Shown one piece after another: positions 1 to 10,392 of a DNA stretch of 45,476 nucleotides; positions within the stretch are counted from its first letter, which is position 1; every line of letters begins with the position of its first letter. Origin of the DNA: a virus; IMG/VR virus record IMGVR_UViG_3300046170_000250, positions 1 to 45,476 of that record; one strand, written 5' to 3'. A program made the position numbers and the translations under genes. The notes beneath the pieces were generated by a model, which was not told where the DNA came from, did no database searches, and was given only the letters and a program-made list of their open reading frames with translations.

Positions 1-2282
1 GGTTATCTATGCTAAACCCTTTGCTAATCATTTCATCTTTATCCCATTGATAAGATCTTGCGGCTTGATTTATTTTAGAAAGCTTAGAAGAAACAGGTGG
101 AGATATTTTAGTAAGCTCATAACCAACTTTCTCAAGCTTAGGCATTTTCTTTTCTTGCTCACGAATAATACGTATAATAGCATTTTTACCTACAGATACA
201 GCAGCGCCACCAACACCAGTTCCTCGCAATATAGAATCAGCCATACCATTAGCTACATCTATATATTTGTTAGTATACTTTTCGTCATCAGCATCTGCCT
301 CACCAAAAGCTATAGCAAACAAACCTTGTTGCAGCGAGTTGAATATTAAATTCTGTACAGTGGTGTAATATATAATTTTACTAATGTTTGTTTTAGCGTC
401 TCCTCTGCCAGCTTTTAAATCTTTAATAGCTTTATCTGTCAACCTTACATACTGTGCAGGAGTGTTACCGTATGCAAGTATAGGACGGCCTAGCGGTCCT
501 GCTTGTTGCATAGATATTCTATCAGGTCTTGACGACTGCTGAGATTCTTCTGATATCTCTCTAAAATCTTCAAATGCTTTAGCTTCTGCTTCAGCTGTAC
601 TAAGCCCTTGCTTTTCGTAAGTCTTAACTCTGTTACGATAAAACGTAGCGCCACCAGATGCAATAGCAAAGCTATCAGCTATTTGTGTAGGTGTAAAACC
701 AAATTGTAATAATCTATTAACAACACCTCTTGGCCCGTTTTTATTAGCAGCCTCTGCAATATCAGCTTCGTTAACATTCATACGTAAACCACCGCGACGT
801 TCTTTTAAGAAGTCAGAGTTCATTAAGTATTTAAAGTCCTTCCAGTATTGTTTTTGGTTACCAAAAGCTTTAGCTGCTTTAAGCGGATTGTTATCTGAGA
901 AGTTAACAAAGTTAACTGATGATAACGTTTGTAGCAATGCTGATCTTGTGTTGAAGAACATTGTTACACCGATACTACCGTTAAGCCAGTCTGTGAATTT
1001 ACCTGTTAAGCTATCATCTGAGAAAGATCTGTTACGACCAGTCTTCATACGTTGTAAACTATTTTCTATAGCTTTACGATACTTCTTACCATACGCAGCC
1101 TCGAGTTTGTTCAAGTTTGCCTCACTAAATATTTCATCTACATTTGTTTGCCACTGCTCTAAATACTTAGCGCGCTTAGTAGTATTAAGACCTTCTAATA
1201 AGTCAGTTGTAATGCTACCAGTAAGCCATGTTTCTTTTGGCTTAGCATATCCATCACCCTTATTTATTGCAACTAATTGTTCTGCAAAAACTTTTAATTC
1301 AGGATTGTTATTGACAAACTCATTTAATGTTTTTAAATCTGCTTTACTAACACCTGGTACTTCCATACCTTGTAATTGATTCCAAGTATATACTCTTACG
1401 GCTTGTTCTTTAGTGTAAGGTTCGCCTGGTAATTTTTTACGTAAGTCTTTAGGTATAACTCCAAGTTCTTTTTTCAAAGACTTGTAGTCATTCATCATGG
1501 CAATCCTATCTCTTGATATATCGTTTACACCTTTAGCAAACGGATCAAGAAGATTATACTTATACCATGCCATTTGTTGATCACCCAACTTACCTTTACC
1601 TAATGTCTCATAAAGCAAACCTGTAAAGTCTTGAGCTGAGTAAGGTATGCCTTTAAATATACTACCTTTACTAGCGCCAACAACTTGAGCTTTAGCTCTG
1701 CTATATACTTTGTCAGCACCAATACCAGTTTTAGCCTCTATAATATCGTTAAAGTCTTTATTAAGATCTACAGTTTCACTAAACATAACTTTAGCTTGCT
1801 GTGTTTTAGATTTAACATCAAACACTTCTAGCGCATTGCGTACAGCTTTAACATTTTTATAAGCGTCGTCTACAAAGAAAAAGTCGTTATAACCTTCAGC
1901 TGCTTTACCAGTTACCCAACGTGCTTTAGCTTGTGCTTTACCGTCGCCTAAACCTACAATGTTTTCAATAGGTATTTTAACGCCAAGCGCATCCATAAAT
2001 TCTTTGATAGGACCAGCAGCATCAGCAGGTCGAGCTGTAAGTATAAATACATCTTCAGCACCACGTTTAGCTACAATGTTTTCTATAGCCTTTAAACACA
2101 GGACCTTTTTTACCGTCAACTACTTTACTAAACTCAGCAAAATCAAATGTAGCTCCTTGAGCTTCTAGCTCTCCAGCTCTTTCAGCAAACTGCGTAGCGT
2201 TTAGTTTGCCAGTCTTACCATCAGGCATCTCGTATATAACCTTGCTATTAGATCTAGCTAGTGTATCATCAAAATCAAACAC
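1..2282 (-). CDS. Giant internal virion protein, C-terminal part (HAD-like domain), truncated at window edge
   Basis: This is the last visible part of a protein that starts at 8027. The frame runs open from the junction near 2300 to base 1, apart from one break near 2091, where removing one G from a GG joins GPVFK to AIENIVAKRG. It opens with a HAD-superfamily phosphatase-like domain: motif I FDFDDTLARS, motif II ILTARPA, a lysine-bearing GDGKAQAKARW and motif IV FFFVDDAYKN. A long helical region follows. Near the edge it carries the motif QAGPLGRPILAYG, of a kind I associate with large polyvalent phage proteins. It is the most promoter-distal gene visible, the place of T7 gp16-type ejection proteins. 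A role in DNA ejection, with the protein injected or held in the capsid, is inferred. Phosphatase activity is untested. The C-terminus lies outside the window. Confidence 0.75.
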
Positions 2283-2292
2283 ACGTATTTTT

Positions 2293-5244
2293 TTAACTGG
2301 TGCCTTTAGGATCTCTAGCTACTTTTAAAGCTTTGTCTAGTGTGCTTAGTTCCTCTATTACTTTTTCATTACTTTGTTTTTCAGTAAAAGATAACGATGG
2401 TGGTAGCTCACCGTTGTTTTTTGTTTCAGCTTTTGTTTTGCCTTCAGAAAGCTTAACATATTCATTTATTAATTTTTGAGCTTGGTTTCTAGTAACAGCT
2501 TTAGATCCTTCTAAGAAACCAGCTTCTGTACGTATTACATCATATATTAAATCTCCTGCTTTATTTATAACGTTAAGATTTTTTTGATATTTTTTAGGCA
2601 CTTGAACATTATACCTAGCAGCATCCGTTATACCTTCTCTTACTATAGTAAAAGGATCAAGCGTAACGTATTCATTATAAGCTCTTATCATGGGATCTAT
2701 AACATTAGAATAATCACCTGATTTTTCAGCTCGCTTATAACTTTCTACTTGTAAAGGGTGAAAATCAAATTTACCCCTCCATTGTTCCGCTGGTTCACCT
2801 TTTTTCGTTTTTGTATATGTGGTATCTAATTTGTTAGAAGCGTCTTTACTTAATTTTAATTGAAAGTATTGCTTCTTAGCCATATCTTTAAAAGAATTAA
2901 AAGCTTCTCTTGAACCTGTAACTGCTTTTAAAAATTCATTCATAAAAGGACCATACTGCTGCACATGTTCTTCCCATGTTCTTTGACCTTCTTTTAAACC
3001 TGTTTGTCCACCAGTCAACGTCGCTGCGTCTCTAAAAGGATTTTGATTTGAATTATAACTATAAGTTACAAAAGCTATTTCAGGTAAAAGATTAGGATTT
3101 TTTTCATATATTTTTCTATACCCTTCAAATAGTAAATCTATTCCTTTATCTATTAAAGCTTTATCTTTTGTGTTTTGCTCAGCGCTAAATCTTTTGTGTG
3201 TTAAAGCTCTTTTAATAGCTGTTATATCTTCACTGCTAAATATACCTTTTTTATTTGCAGTTTTTATTTCTTTTCTTAATTGATTTAAACTACCAAGTTC
3301 TCCAGCAGCTACAAGATCCGCGGTATCTTTATACTCTTTGCTATTTTCACCATATTTTAAAGCAGCTCTACCTGGCTCTGTTACAAATAAATAACCTCCA
3401 CCTATAGCACCACCACCTTTTTTCTTTGATCCGTCTTTTTTATAACTGTAAGCTCTGTTGCCAGCAGTACTTAAAACTTTAGCAACTGTTAGTATTTCAT
3501 TTGTTAACTCAGAACCAAAAACATCTAAAGCATCACCTTTAGCAAAACTTTTTATTTTATCTAAACCAGTTTTACCTACAGATATTAATTCAAAACCTTT
3601 ATTTTTAACTATGTCTTGTTTGTTTTTCATTACACCTTTAACAGGTGGGGTTGCTTCTTTTATTTCTTTAGCAAACCTAGTGCCGCTGCTTAATCTTTTA
3701 GCTGTATCAGGAACCATTTCTTCCATGATTCTATTACGCGTAATAAAATTAATACCAGCTTTAAAATGCTGCGCGTCTCTATACAAAGGCATTTTTTTGC
3801 CTGTTTTAGGATCTATTTTATTAAACTCTACACCATTAACAATAGTATTTTTACCATCAAAAATATCTTTAAATTGTTTAAAAGTTCCTACAAGTTTACC
3901 TTCTTTATTGTAAAAAGCTTTACCTATTGTAGTTTGATATATACCAGTTGCTTTAGGTGTACCCTCAGCGGGTTGTGTTTTAGTTTTTGGTAGCGTTGAC
4001 CAAAAGTAATTTATATTTTTACTTATAAATTGTTTAGCAGCTGTAGCGCCAGCTGAGTTTTCTTTATTCCAATTACGTTTTGGGTCTGCTAATATTTCTA
4101 AACCAACCTTGTTATTCATACCAAGCATGTCAGCATAAAGCTCTATAACTTTTTTCGGTGGTGTAGCTTGTTTAATTGATGAAATTTCTTTATCTTTAAA
4201 GGCTTCTTTTATAGCTTCAGATTCTGCTTTTAAAAACACTTCTTCACCCGTTAAATTCTCTAACTCTTTTTTAGTTAAATTCTCTAACGCCTTTACTTTG
4301 CCAGATTTTTTAATTTTATCCACAACTCTATTAAGTTGTTCTGATATATATTCAGTAGCTTCACTAGGTTTTTTTGGTAAACCTTTTTCTAAAACTGTAG
4401 TGCTCTCGACAACTCCTGGTTCTACAACCATTTTTTCTGCGGCACTGCCTTCTATGCGTGTAGTTTCAACCTCGCCTTTCTTTAATTGCTTTAAGATATT
4501 ACCATAACGTAGCTTTAGTCTGGGTGCTAGGTAAGCTCCAAAGTTAATTCTTTTACCAAGATCTTCTGGCTTACCTGTTACTACTATTGGTTCGTAGTTA
4601 TTTATAATTTTAGTTAACTCTTCGTTATATCCTTGTTCAAATTCTTGAACTGTTTTTCTTTTACCTTTTTCTAAAGCTAATATTTTAGGATTGTTAGCTG
4701 CTTGGAAAGCTAATTTCTTTACTAAAGGTCTATTGATTTCTTCTAGTTCCCTAACGACTTTTTCTCTAGCCTCGCCTTCTAATTCTGAAACTTTAAACGC
4801 ACCTTCTTGTATTATTCTTTCTTCAACTTTTAAGTTTCTAGAAGCTAATTCTTTATTAGTCTCTGATATTTCTTTAGCTTCTCTTACTTCTGACACAACC
4901 TCTTTACCTGTTTCAATGTCTACTAATTTCTTACCATCAATAACTATATCTTGAAATTGCTTAAACTTTTTTCCAATGATTCCAGCACCTCCACTTTCTA
5001 CAACTTCACCAAACCCATCTAAAAAGTTTACAAGTTGATTAGCTGTAGTAAAGTCTGTCTTGCTATTAAAGTTTAAACCAGCTTTGTTACCGATGTTTAC
5101 TATAGTTCTTTTTACACCTGCTAATAAACCAGGTTCAAGTAATAAGTCTCGATATTTAGGTTGTCTTAAAAAATTAGTTACATTAGCTACGTACTCTTCT
5201 GGTCTGCTAGTCTTACCATATGATTCGTTTATAGCCTTCTTCAA
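2293..5244 (-). CDS. Giant internal virion protein, third part
   Basis: Continuous with both neighbours once two single-base breaks are repaired. At the upstream end (near 5235) dropping one G of a GG joins DLTFEE to AINESYGKTSRPEEY. At the downstream end (near 2300) dropping one base joins ARDPK to APVKKIRVFDFDD. About 980 residues, lysine- and glutamate-rich and largely helical by composition, with a charged coiled-coil-like stretch around residues 120-190 of this part (ELASRNLKVEERI). I recognise no catalytic motif here. The apparent ATG start at 5244 is internal, not a real start. It probably forms the extended helical body of an ejection protein. That function is inferred from position behind two other core-type genes and from size. 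Confidence 0.7.
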   Translation of the reverse strand: MKKAINESYGKTSRPEEYVANVTNFLRQPKYRDLLLEPGLLAGVKRTIVNIGNKAGLNFNSKTDFTTANQLVNFLDGFGEVVESGGAGIIGKKFKQFQDIVIDGKKLVDIETGKEVVSEVREAKEISETNKELASRNLKVEERIIQEGAFKVSELEGEAREKVVRELEEINRPLVKKLAFQAANNPKILALEKGKRKTVQEFEQGYNEELTKIINNYEPIVVTGKPEDLGKRINFGAYLAPRLKLRYGNILKQLKKGEVETTRIEGSAAEKMVVEPGVVESTTVLEKGLPKKPSEATEYISEQLNRVVDKIKKSGKVKALENLTKKELENLTGEEVFLKAESEAIKEAFKDKEISSIKQATPPKKVIELYADMLGMNNKVGLEILADPKRNWNKENSAGATAAKQFISKNINYFWSTLPKTKTQPAEGTPKATGIYQTTIGKAFYNKEGKLVGTFKQFKDIFDGKNTIVNGVEFNKIDPKTGKKMPLYRDAQHFKAGINFITRNRIMEEMVPDTAKRLSSGTRFAKEIKEATPPVKGVMKNKQDIVKNKGFELISVGKTGLDKIKSFAKGDALDVFGSELTNEILTVAKVLSTAGNRAYSYKKDGSKKKGGGAIGGGYLFVTEPGRAALKYGENSKEYKDTADLVAAGELGSLNQLRKEIKTANKKGIFSSEDITAIKRALTHKRFSAEQNTKDKALIDKGIDLLFEGYRKIYEKNPNLLPEIAFVTYSYNSNQNPFRDAATLTGGQTGLKEGQRTWEEHVQQYGPFMNEFLKAVTGSREAFNSFKDMAKKQYFQLKLSKDASNKLDTTYTKTKKGEPAEQWRGKFDFHPLQVESYKRAEKSGDYSNVIDPMIRAYNEYVTLDPFTIVREGITDAARYNVQVPKKYQKNLNVINKAGDLIYDVIRTEAGFLEGSKAVTRNQAQKLINEYVKLSEGKTKAETKNNGELPPSLSFTEKQSNEKVIEELSTLDKALKVARDPKGTS

Positions 5245-7558
5245 ACGTTAAATCTTCTTTACCGTTTACAGTAAACTTCTTACCTTTTAAAGCGTTGTTT
5301 ACATCGTTTTGTATAGATGTTTTAAACACTCTAGCTGCTGTAGGGTTTTGATCAAACGCTGCTTTAAATGTAGCGTGAAAAACTTCTTCAGCTAAAACAC
5401 CAGGTCTGTAGCTTTCTAAATCTATTTTTATACTCCTAGATATAGGATCATATTCTGCTTTAGTATTAGGATCTAAGAACGTTTCTCTACCTTCTACTAT
5501 TTCAACCCTATTAAATCCTGTTTTGTCTTTAAATACTTCAGACTTATTTATATTAGCCTCTTGTCTTTTAATAGATCTAACAGCAGCGGTCTTGTTAGCC
5601 TCATAGTTTGCTATTGTTCTTTGAGCTTCTATAGCTCTAGGTGCATTAGCTTCAGTTGTGGCTAGTGTTTCATAAGCTTTGTCAGCCTCTGCTTTTTGAG
5701 AACCTATATCTAAATTATTAAACTTAGCATCAGCTTGTTGTATTGTTCTATTTAAATCTTGAGCTAGTCTTTGTTTCTTTTCAAGTTCAGCGCCTTTATA
5801 CTTTCCAGATCTTATTTCAGAATTTAAATTCTCAAACATTTTTCTACGGGCTGATACACTTTTTAAATCTCTAGGTCTAAGTTTAGCACCACCTAATATA
5901 CCAAATACAATACCATTTATTATCTCGTCTTCTATAGGACTATCCATAGCCCCATAATAATCATTTAGATATTGTTTAAAACTAGCACTACCTTTTAAGT
6001 CGCTAACCATAGCCTCTGTTAGTACAGCTGTATTACTACCAGCAACACCACCGATAGCACCACCTATAGGTTTTTCTATTAAGTTATTAAATCTAGCTAG
6101 TTCACCAGAGAATTTAGGTATAAATTTAGCAGCTGTCATACCACCAATAGCAAAACCAGCACCAGCACCAGTAGGGGCTTCACCCAGTGTAACGCCTTGA
6201 AACTTAGCTTCTTCCAACGCTATAGATAAAATACCAGCTTCTATTTTTCTACCTTTACTAGCTAATTGACTTATTAACCTAGTAACACCAGCAGCTCCAG
6301 CTATTTTATTAGCAATAGCAAACTTAGCTAGTTCAGGCACAAAAGCACCAACACCTTCGACAACTTTCATACCGAAACTTCTTTCAAAGTTTTCTTTTTG
6401 TTCAGGTGTTATTGTTATACCAGCATCTAAAAATAACTTTTCTGCTTCGTCTAGTTTTTTTCTTGCAGATGTAGGTAGTACACCTGGCTTTACACCAGCG
6501 CCTTCAAGAGCTGTTTCAATAAATCTACCAGCAACATCTACGGCAGTTTGCTTTTGACTAGCCGGATCTATGTTTAAAAAATAAGTATTGTTTAAAGCTT
6601 CTTTCTGAAGTCCTAGCTCTAATTTTTGATCATATAAATAATCTATTGTAGCAGGGAGATCAGGTATAACGGTAGCCTGCCCTTCTGGCTGTGCTGCTTT
6701 TAAAGAGCTTTGTAAAAAATCATCGTTCATAAAACGAAGTTCTTTTAACGGTATGTTTTTTATCACACCATCAGCGTCTGCTTGGTAACCTTTGCTACCT
6801 AATATAGTAGCCATTTCCGCGGCTGATTGACCAGTAGGTTTTAAATCATACGTAGTGTTAAGAGCAGCTGTATTATTTTTATCGTTTAAAAGATATTGAA
6901 AAAGATTTCTTTCTAAAAGCTCTTGATCTAAGTTAGCATATTGCGATGTAAGCTCTGCTATTTCTTTTGATTTGTCTTGACCTTTATCACTAGATATAGC
7001 TTCTGTAATAGTCAGCTTTTCATTTGTAATTGGATCAAAAAGATACTGATATTTTGCTTTCTTTTTTTTCTGTTGCTGTCTATAATAACCTTGCTCGTTT
7101 TCCTTAAGCTCAGGACCTAGATCACTTGTTTGCATCATTTCAAAAGATGCTTCGTAAGAAGGCATAAGCCTAGCTATTTCATTTGTAGCAGCTTGTCTAT
7201 TAGCCTCGCTCTCACTAGGATCGTTGCTTATTTTTTGGTATTTTTTTACGTCTTGGTTTATTTTAGCAAATTGTCTTTGAGCAGGTGTAAGATCTTCTAC
7301 CATGTGCGCAAACCCAGTGTCTATAGTACTTTGATAAGTGCCTTCGTTTCTAGCTTTTATTAATGTAGTATCTTCAGCTACTCTTTTTTCTTTTATTTCT
7401 TTTACCCTAGTTTTTTCTATAAGATCTTCTAAGACTTGTTCAAGGTTATCTTCCATTGGAAGGTCTTGTCCTGGATTTAATCTATAGTAGTTAGACAAAG
7501 CTTGATCTCTTACTTTATCTTTTACACCTGCAGCTATTAAATCTTCTACACTTTTCAC
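5213..7558 (-). CDS. Giant internal virion protein, second part (hydrophobic segment and zincin-like remnant)
   Basis: About 780 residues, joined to the N-terminal part by a single-base break near 7557 and to the next part by one near 5235. The first third is charged and glutamine-rich. The middle, roughly residues 395-500 of this part, is glycine/alanine-rich and hydrophobic (GAGAGFAIGGMTAAKF and similar), as expected of a membrane-interacting segment in an ejection protein. Near the end LAEEVFHATFKAAF resembles the helix of a zinc metalloprotease-type domain, but the usual HExxH reads EExxH, so one metal ligand is missing. This suggests a non-catalytic remnant or a distant family. Its role in trans-envelope DNA delivery is inferred from position only. 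Confidence 0.7.
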   Translation of the reverse strand: MKSVEDLIAAGVKDKVRDQALSNYYRLNPGQDLPMEDNLEQVLEDLIEKTRVKEIKEKRVAEDTTLIKARNEGTYQSTIDTGFAHMVEDLTPAQRQFAKINQDVKKYQKISNDPSESEANRQAATNEIARLMPSYEASFEMMQTSDLGPELKENEQGYYRQQQKKKKAKYQYLFDPITNEKLTITEAISSDKGQDKSKEIAELTSQYANLDQELLERNLFQYLLNDKNNTAALNTTYDLKPTGQSAAEMATILGSKGYQADADGVIKNIPLKELRFMNDDFLQSSLKAAQPEGQATVIPDLPATIDYLYDQKLELGLQKEALNNTYFLNIDPASQKQTAVDVAGRFIETALEGAGVKPGVLPTSARKKLDEAEKLFLDAGITITPEQKENFERSFGMKVVEGVGAFVPELAKFAIANKIAGAAGVTRLISQLASKGRKIEAGILSIALEEAKFQGVTLGEAPTGAGAGFAIGGMTAAKFIPKFSGELARFNNLIEKPIGGAIGGVAGSNTAVLTEAMVSDLKGSASFKQYLNDYYGAMDSPIEDEIINGIVFGILGGAKLRPRDLKSVSARRKMFENLNSEIRSGKYKGAELEKKQRLAQDLNRTIQQADAKFNNLDIGSQKAEADKAYETLATTEANAPRAIEAQRTIANYEANKTAAVRSIKRQEANINKSEVFKDKTGFNRVEIVEGRETFLDPNTKAEYDPISRSIKIDLESYRPGVLAEEVFHATFKAAFDQNPTAARVFKTSIQNDVNNALKGKKFTVNGKEDLTFEEGYKRIIW

Positions 7559-8027
7559 CTTCTACATCTAATTTATAAATACCATTTTCATACAGTACAC
7601 TACTAACAGCAGAACTAAAACTATCTATAAGAGGTTGTTGAGAAGGATCAGCAAGTTGATCAGCGTAGTCTTGTTTTTTCTGCTCTATTTTAGCAGCCCT
7701 TTGAGCAGCTCTAGTTTGCGCGTTAGGTCTACCTACTTTTTTTGGTTGTAAATCCCCAGAAGTATCTACCGATTCTGATTCCGTACTCTTTGGTTGAGCA
7801 TCTACAATCATGGATGCTCTGCTTGGAGTTGTCACTGGTGCTACAGCCGCATCCGTTCCCACAGCACCGTTTGTCTTTCCCTCAGTTGGGGTTGTTTGTA
7901 TTTCGTCTGTAACTTCTGTAGTTTCAAGTCCATGCTTGTTTACATACTCATCTACAGACAGTTGCTCGTTACTCGCAGCTTGAGTAACTTCATCTAATGT
8001 ATATTCAGTTCCATTTAATTTAAACAT
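7515..8027 (-). CDS. Giant internal virion protein, N-terminal part
   Basis: This contains the true start of the giant gene. The ATG at 8027 lies six bases after the stop of the preceding gene, with an A/T-rich leader and no Shine-Dalgarno. It begins MFKLNGTEYTLDEVTQAA, a small folded head, followed by a long low-complexity linker rich in Thr, Ser, Ala, Pro and Gln (about residues 45-130). The frame breaks near 7557: dropping one base joins YKLDVEGE to SVEDLIAAGVKDK. Together the four parts give at least 2,670 residues up to the left edge. Proteins of this size at the end of a short-tailed phage's structural operon are typically internal core or ejection proteins, so that is the inferred role. 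Confidence 0.75.
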   Translation of the reverse strand: MFKLNGTEYTLDEVTQAASNEQLSVDEYVNKHGLETTEVTDEIQTTPTEGKTNGAVGTDAAVAPVTTPSRASMIVDAQPKSTESESVDTSGDLQPKKVGRPNAQTRAAQRAAKIEQKKQDYADQLADPSQQPLIDSFSSAVSSVLYENGIYKLDVEGEKCRRFNSCRCKR

Positions 8028-8033
8028 AATATA

Positions 8034-9599
8034 TTATTTTTTTGTTGGCAGTGGTCTTTTACTTGTTACAATTTGTTTTAATAAATCTTTTACAGTATCA
8101 GGATCTGTATCTTTTGTTATTTGAATATCGCGCTCTTTACCAGATAAATCTGATGTAACTTTTATTACTGTTATTTTTCCTTCTTCGTCTGTAACGTCCA
8201 TTTTAGTTGAGAAACCTTTTTGTCTTAGCAGCTCATTAGTTTGTTTAAGATTTATTTTAGGTTTAACACCAGCTATAGCAAACCTATCTCTAATAGGATT
8301 TGATATTGTAGGTATTTTTAATTTCTCTATTTCTTGTATGTTAATTTTTTCTTGACCAGCTTGTTTAGCTTCTTTTCTTTCTGTAGCTGTTTGCTTTACA
8401 ATACCATCGTATTCAGCTTCGTCAAATACAAATTCTTTTGGCGGAGGAACTAATCCACGTACGTAAGAAAGCGTGCTATCTTGAAATTTAGTTTGATCAT
8501 TTACGCTAAATGGACTACCGTTTTCGTTAGCAGCATCAGCGTCTGGAATCATTTCATAATTAAACACGTTGTTACTTATAGCGTTTATTCTACTGACATC
8601 TGGACTTGTAGTGAATGGATTTACTAGATTATCTTCTACAGATTTTTTATATCTATCGACAAGAGCTGTTTCGTTGTAATTATACTGAACATAAACCTTA
8701 CCTGCTTTTCTTGTTATTTTTTGTGGACTTGAAGTATCATAAAAATTAAGATCATTAACTTGTCCATTTTTACCAACTAAGTTCACCCCGTTTGGATTGT
8801 CATCAGTCTTAGCACCAAGTATTTCAACGCCTGTTGTTTTAATATCTGGTATTCTGCCTGGATCGGACTGTAAAAAATTTAAAGGATCTACAACTATACC
8901 TCCAAATTCTTCATCTTCTGTAAATAAATTTTTATTTTGTTGTATTTCTTTACTATTAAGAACCATAGACAAACCCTTTTCATCACTGTCTTTGTCCCAT
9001 ATCAAGCTTGAAGAGCTATCAGCTGAAGAACCTTGATAAGCAGACATACCAAACCAGTATTGGTTGTTTTGCTTTCCAGCACCAGAAAGTGCTATACCGC
9101 CTGGTTTCCCGTTGTTTGATGCTAAAGAATCTTCACTGTAGGTTTTAAGAGCGTCTGGAGTTTCTTTAATAACTTGCGTCAACTTACCATAAGCTAAATT
9201 AGTTTTAAATATATTGTTTTCAGCTATCTTAGCGTTTTCTGAATCATTATTTCTTTTATACATAGCAAGTAAAGTTTCTTGCTCTTCTAAATAATCTATC
9301 ATTTCAGTACCTACTCTAGCAAACTCTTCATTTTGAGCTAAGCCATGCTCACCTAATGATTTAGAATACTGTTCTCTTTTAGTGGTTGCGTTTTTGTTTA
9401 TACCATTCAACATTTTTTTTATAGCTGCGTTCTCTGCGCTGACAGCTTGGTTCTGTCTTTCTATAAAATTAGCAGTAATGTTACCCACGTTAGATATAGT
9501 CTGAGCTATGATAGCACCAGTCTTAGTATCTACAGGAGTCACAGGATTTTCATAAGCTCCAGAGCGGGTATAATTTCTTGAAAATTTTGGTAGTGCCAT
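8034..9599 (-). CDS. Internal virion (ejection-type) protein, T7 gp15-like position
   Basis: An intact 521-residue protein. It has no signal peptide or obvious membrane span. The N-terminal 150 residues are helical and charged (FIERQNQAVSAENAAIKKML), the middle is Asn/Ser/Gly-rich, and the C-terminal third is lysine-rich. I recognise no enzyme motif. It sits between a 252-aa alanine/glutamine-rich protein and the giant protein, reproducing the small-medium-giant order of the three internal core genes of T7-type podoviruses (gp14, gp15, gp16). The assignment rests on that order and size, not on recognised homology. The start ATG at 9599 is preceded by an A-rich leader without Shine-Dalgarno. 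Confidence 0.55.
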   Translation of the reverse strand: MALPKFSRNYTRSGAYENPVTPVDTKTGAIIAQTISNVGNITANFIERQNQAVSAENAAIKKMLNGINKNATTKREQYSKSLGEHGLAQNEEFARVGTEMIDYLEEQETLLAMYKRNNDSENAKIAENNIFKTNLAYGKLTQVIKETPDALKTYSEDSLASNNGKPGGIALSGAGKQNNQYWFGMSAYQGSSADSSSSLIWDKDSDEKGLSMVLNSKEIQQNKNLFTEDEEFGGIVVDPLNFLQSDPGRIPDIKTTGVEILGAKTDDNPNGVNLVGKNGQVNDLNFYDTSSPQKITRKAGKVYVQYNYNETALVDRYKKSVEDNLVNPFTTSPDVSRINAISNNVFNYEMIPDADAANENGSPFSVNDQTKFQDSTLSYVRGLVPPPKEFVFDEAEYDGIVKQTATERKEAKQAGQEKINIQEIEKLKIPTISNPIRDRFAIAGVKPKINLKQTNELLRQKGFSTKMDVTDEEGKITVIKVTSDLSGKERDIQITKDTDPDTVKDLLKQIVTSKRPLPTKK

Positions 9600-9631
9600 G
9601 TTTTTTATATTTTATATCTGTATCAACGCTT

Positions 9632-10390
9632 TCATTTGATTCCTTTAGCGATTTTAGCAGCCTTTATATTACTCGCTGCTGATGCTCCCGATGACGCTAT
9701 ATTACCAACAGCACTTATACCTGCGCTTATAGCAGCTGCACCATCAGCTCTAGCCTGCATTTCAGCTTGTTGTTGACCAGTTATTTGAGCTTGTAATCTA
9801 TTTAGATTTTCTGTTTCTCTACGTTCTGTCTCGCCATAAACAAATTCTTTACCTAACACATCTGTCTCTTGCATTCTAGCAGCTTCGCCCATTAAAGAAC
9901 TTTGAACTCGCTGCGCTTCTGCTAGTTTTTGTTGTTGTAAAAATTGTTCACCTTGCGCTGCAAGTTTTTGATTTTGTGCCTCTTGTTGTTCTATGTTTGC
10001 AGAAACTCCTCGTTTACTTTGTAAAGCGGCTTGAGCTAAAGCAGTAGCTCCGCCAGCACTAGCACCGGTAGCAGCCAAAGTATCTAACGTGTTTGCTAAA
10101 GCTATATCAGCTTCTTCTGCTTGGAATTCAGCGGCTTGCGTAGCAACGCCTACATTAGCGTAAGCATTAGATAACAAGCCAGTGTTATCTACAATCATAT
10201 CAGCTAAACTAGTTACATCAGCATAAGGATTTATCACATCTTGTCTAGACTCTTCTGCTGCTTTAAATTCTGCTTGTAAAGCTCTTTTTTCTTTAGCGGC
10301 TCTTCTCTCTGCTTTTTTTGCTTGGCTCGCACCAAATATAGATCCACCTATACTTACCGCGGCGCCAACGCCTACTGCTATAAATGCCAT
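9632..10390 (-). CDS. Internal virion (ejection-type) protein, T7 gp14-like position
   Basis: A 252-residue protein with a hydrophobic glycine-rich N-terminus (FIAVGVGAAVSIGGSIFG, residues 3-20) that can act as a membrane-inserting helix. After it come long Ala/Gln/Glu-rich helices with coiled-coil character (AKKAERRAAKEKRALQAEFK; QQEAQNQKLAAQGEQFLQQQ). The C-terminus is again small-residue-rich (GISAVGNIASSGASAASN). This architecture is typical of small phage ejection proteins that help form the channel for DNA delivery. It is followed by two larger genes in the same direction, completing a three-protein set. The function is inferred from composition and position. Confidence 0.6.
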   Translation of the reverse strand: MAFIAVGVGAAVSIGGSIFGASQAKKAERRAAKEKRALQAEFKAAEESRQDVINPYADVTSLADMIVDNTGLLSNAYANVGVATQAAEFQAEEADIALANTLDTLAATGASAGGATALAQAALQSKRGVSANIEQQEAQNQKLAAQGEQFLQQQKLAEAQRVQSSLMGEAARMQETDVLGKEFVYGETERRETENLNRLQAQITGQQQAEMQARADGAAAISAGISAVGNIASSGASAASNIKAAKIAKGIK

Positions 10391-10392
10391 AA

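Noticed and set aside
888-1379. Plus-strand open frame of 163 codons
   Set aside because: It is antisense to the giant virion protein, whose minus-strand frame here is continuous and has meaningful motifs; composition of the plus-strand product (Ser/Leu/Pro-rich) is typical of a shadow frame.
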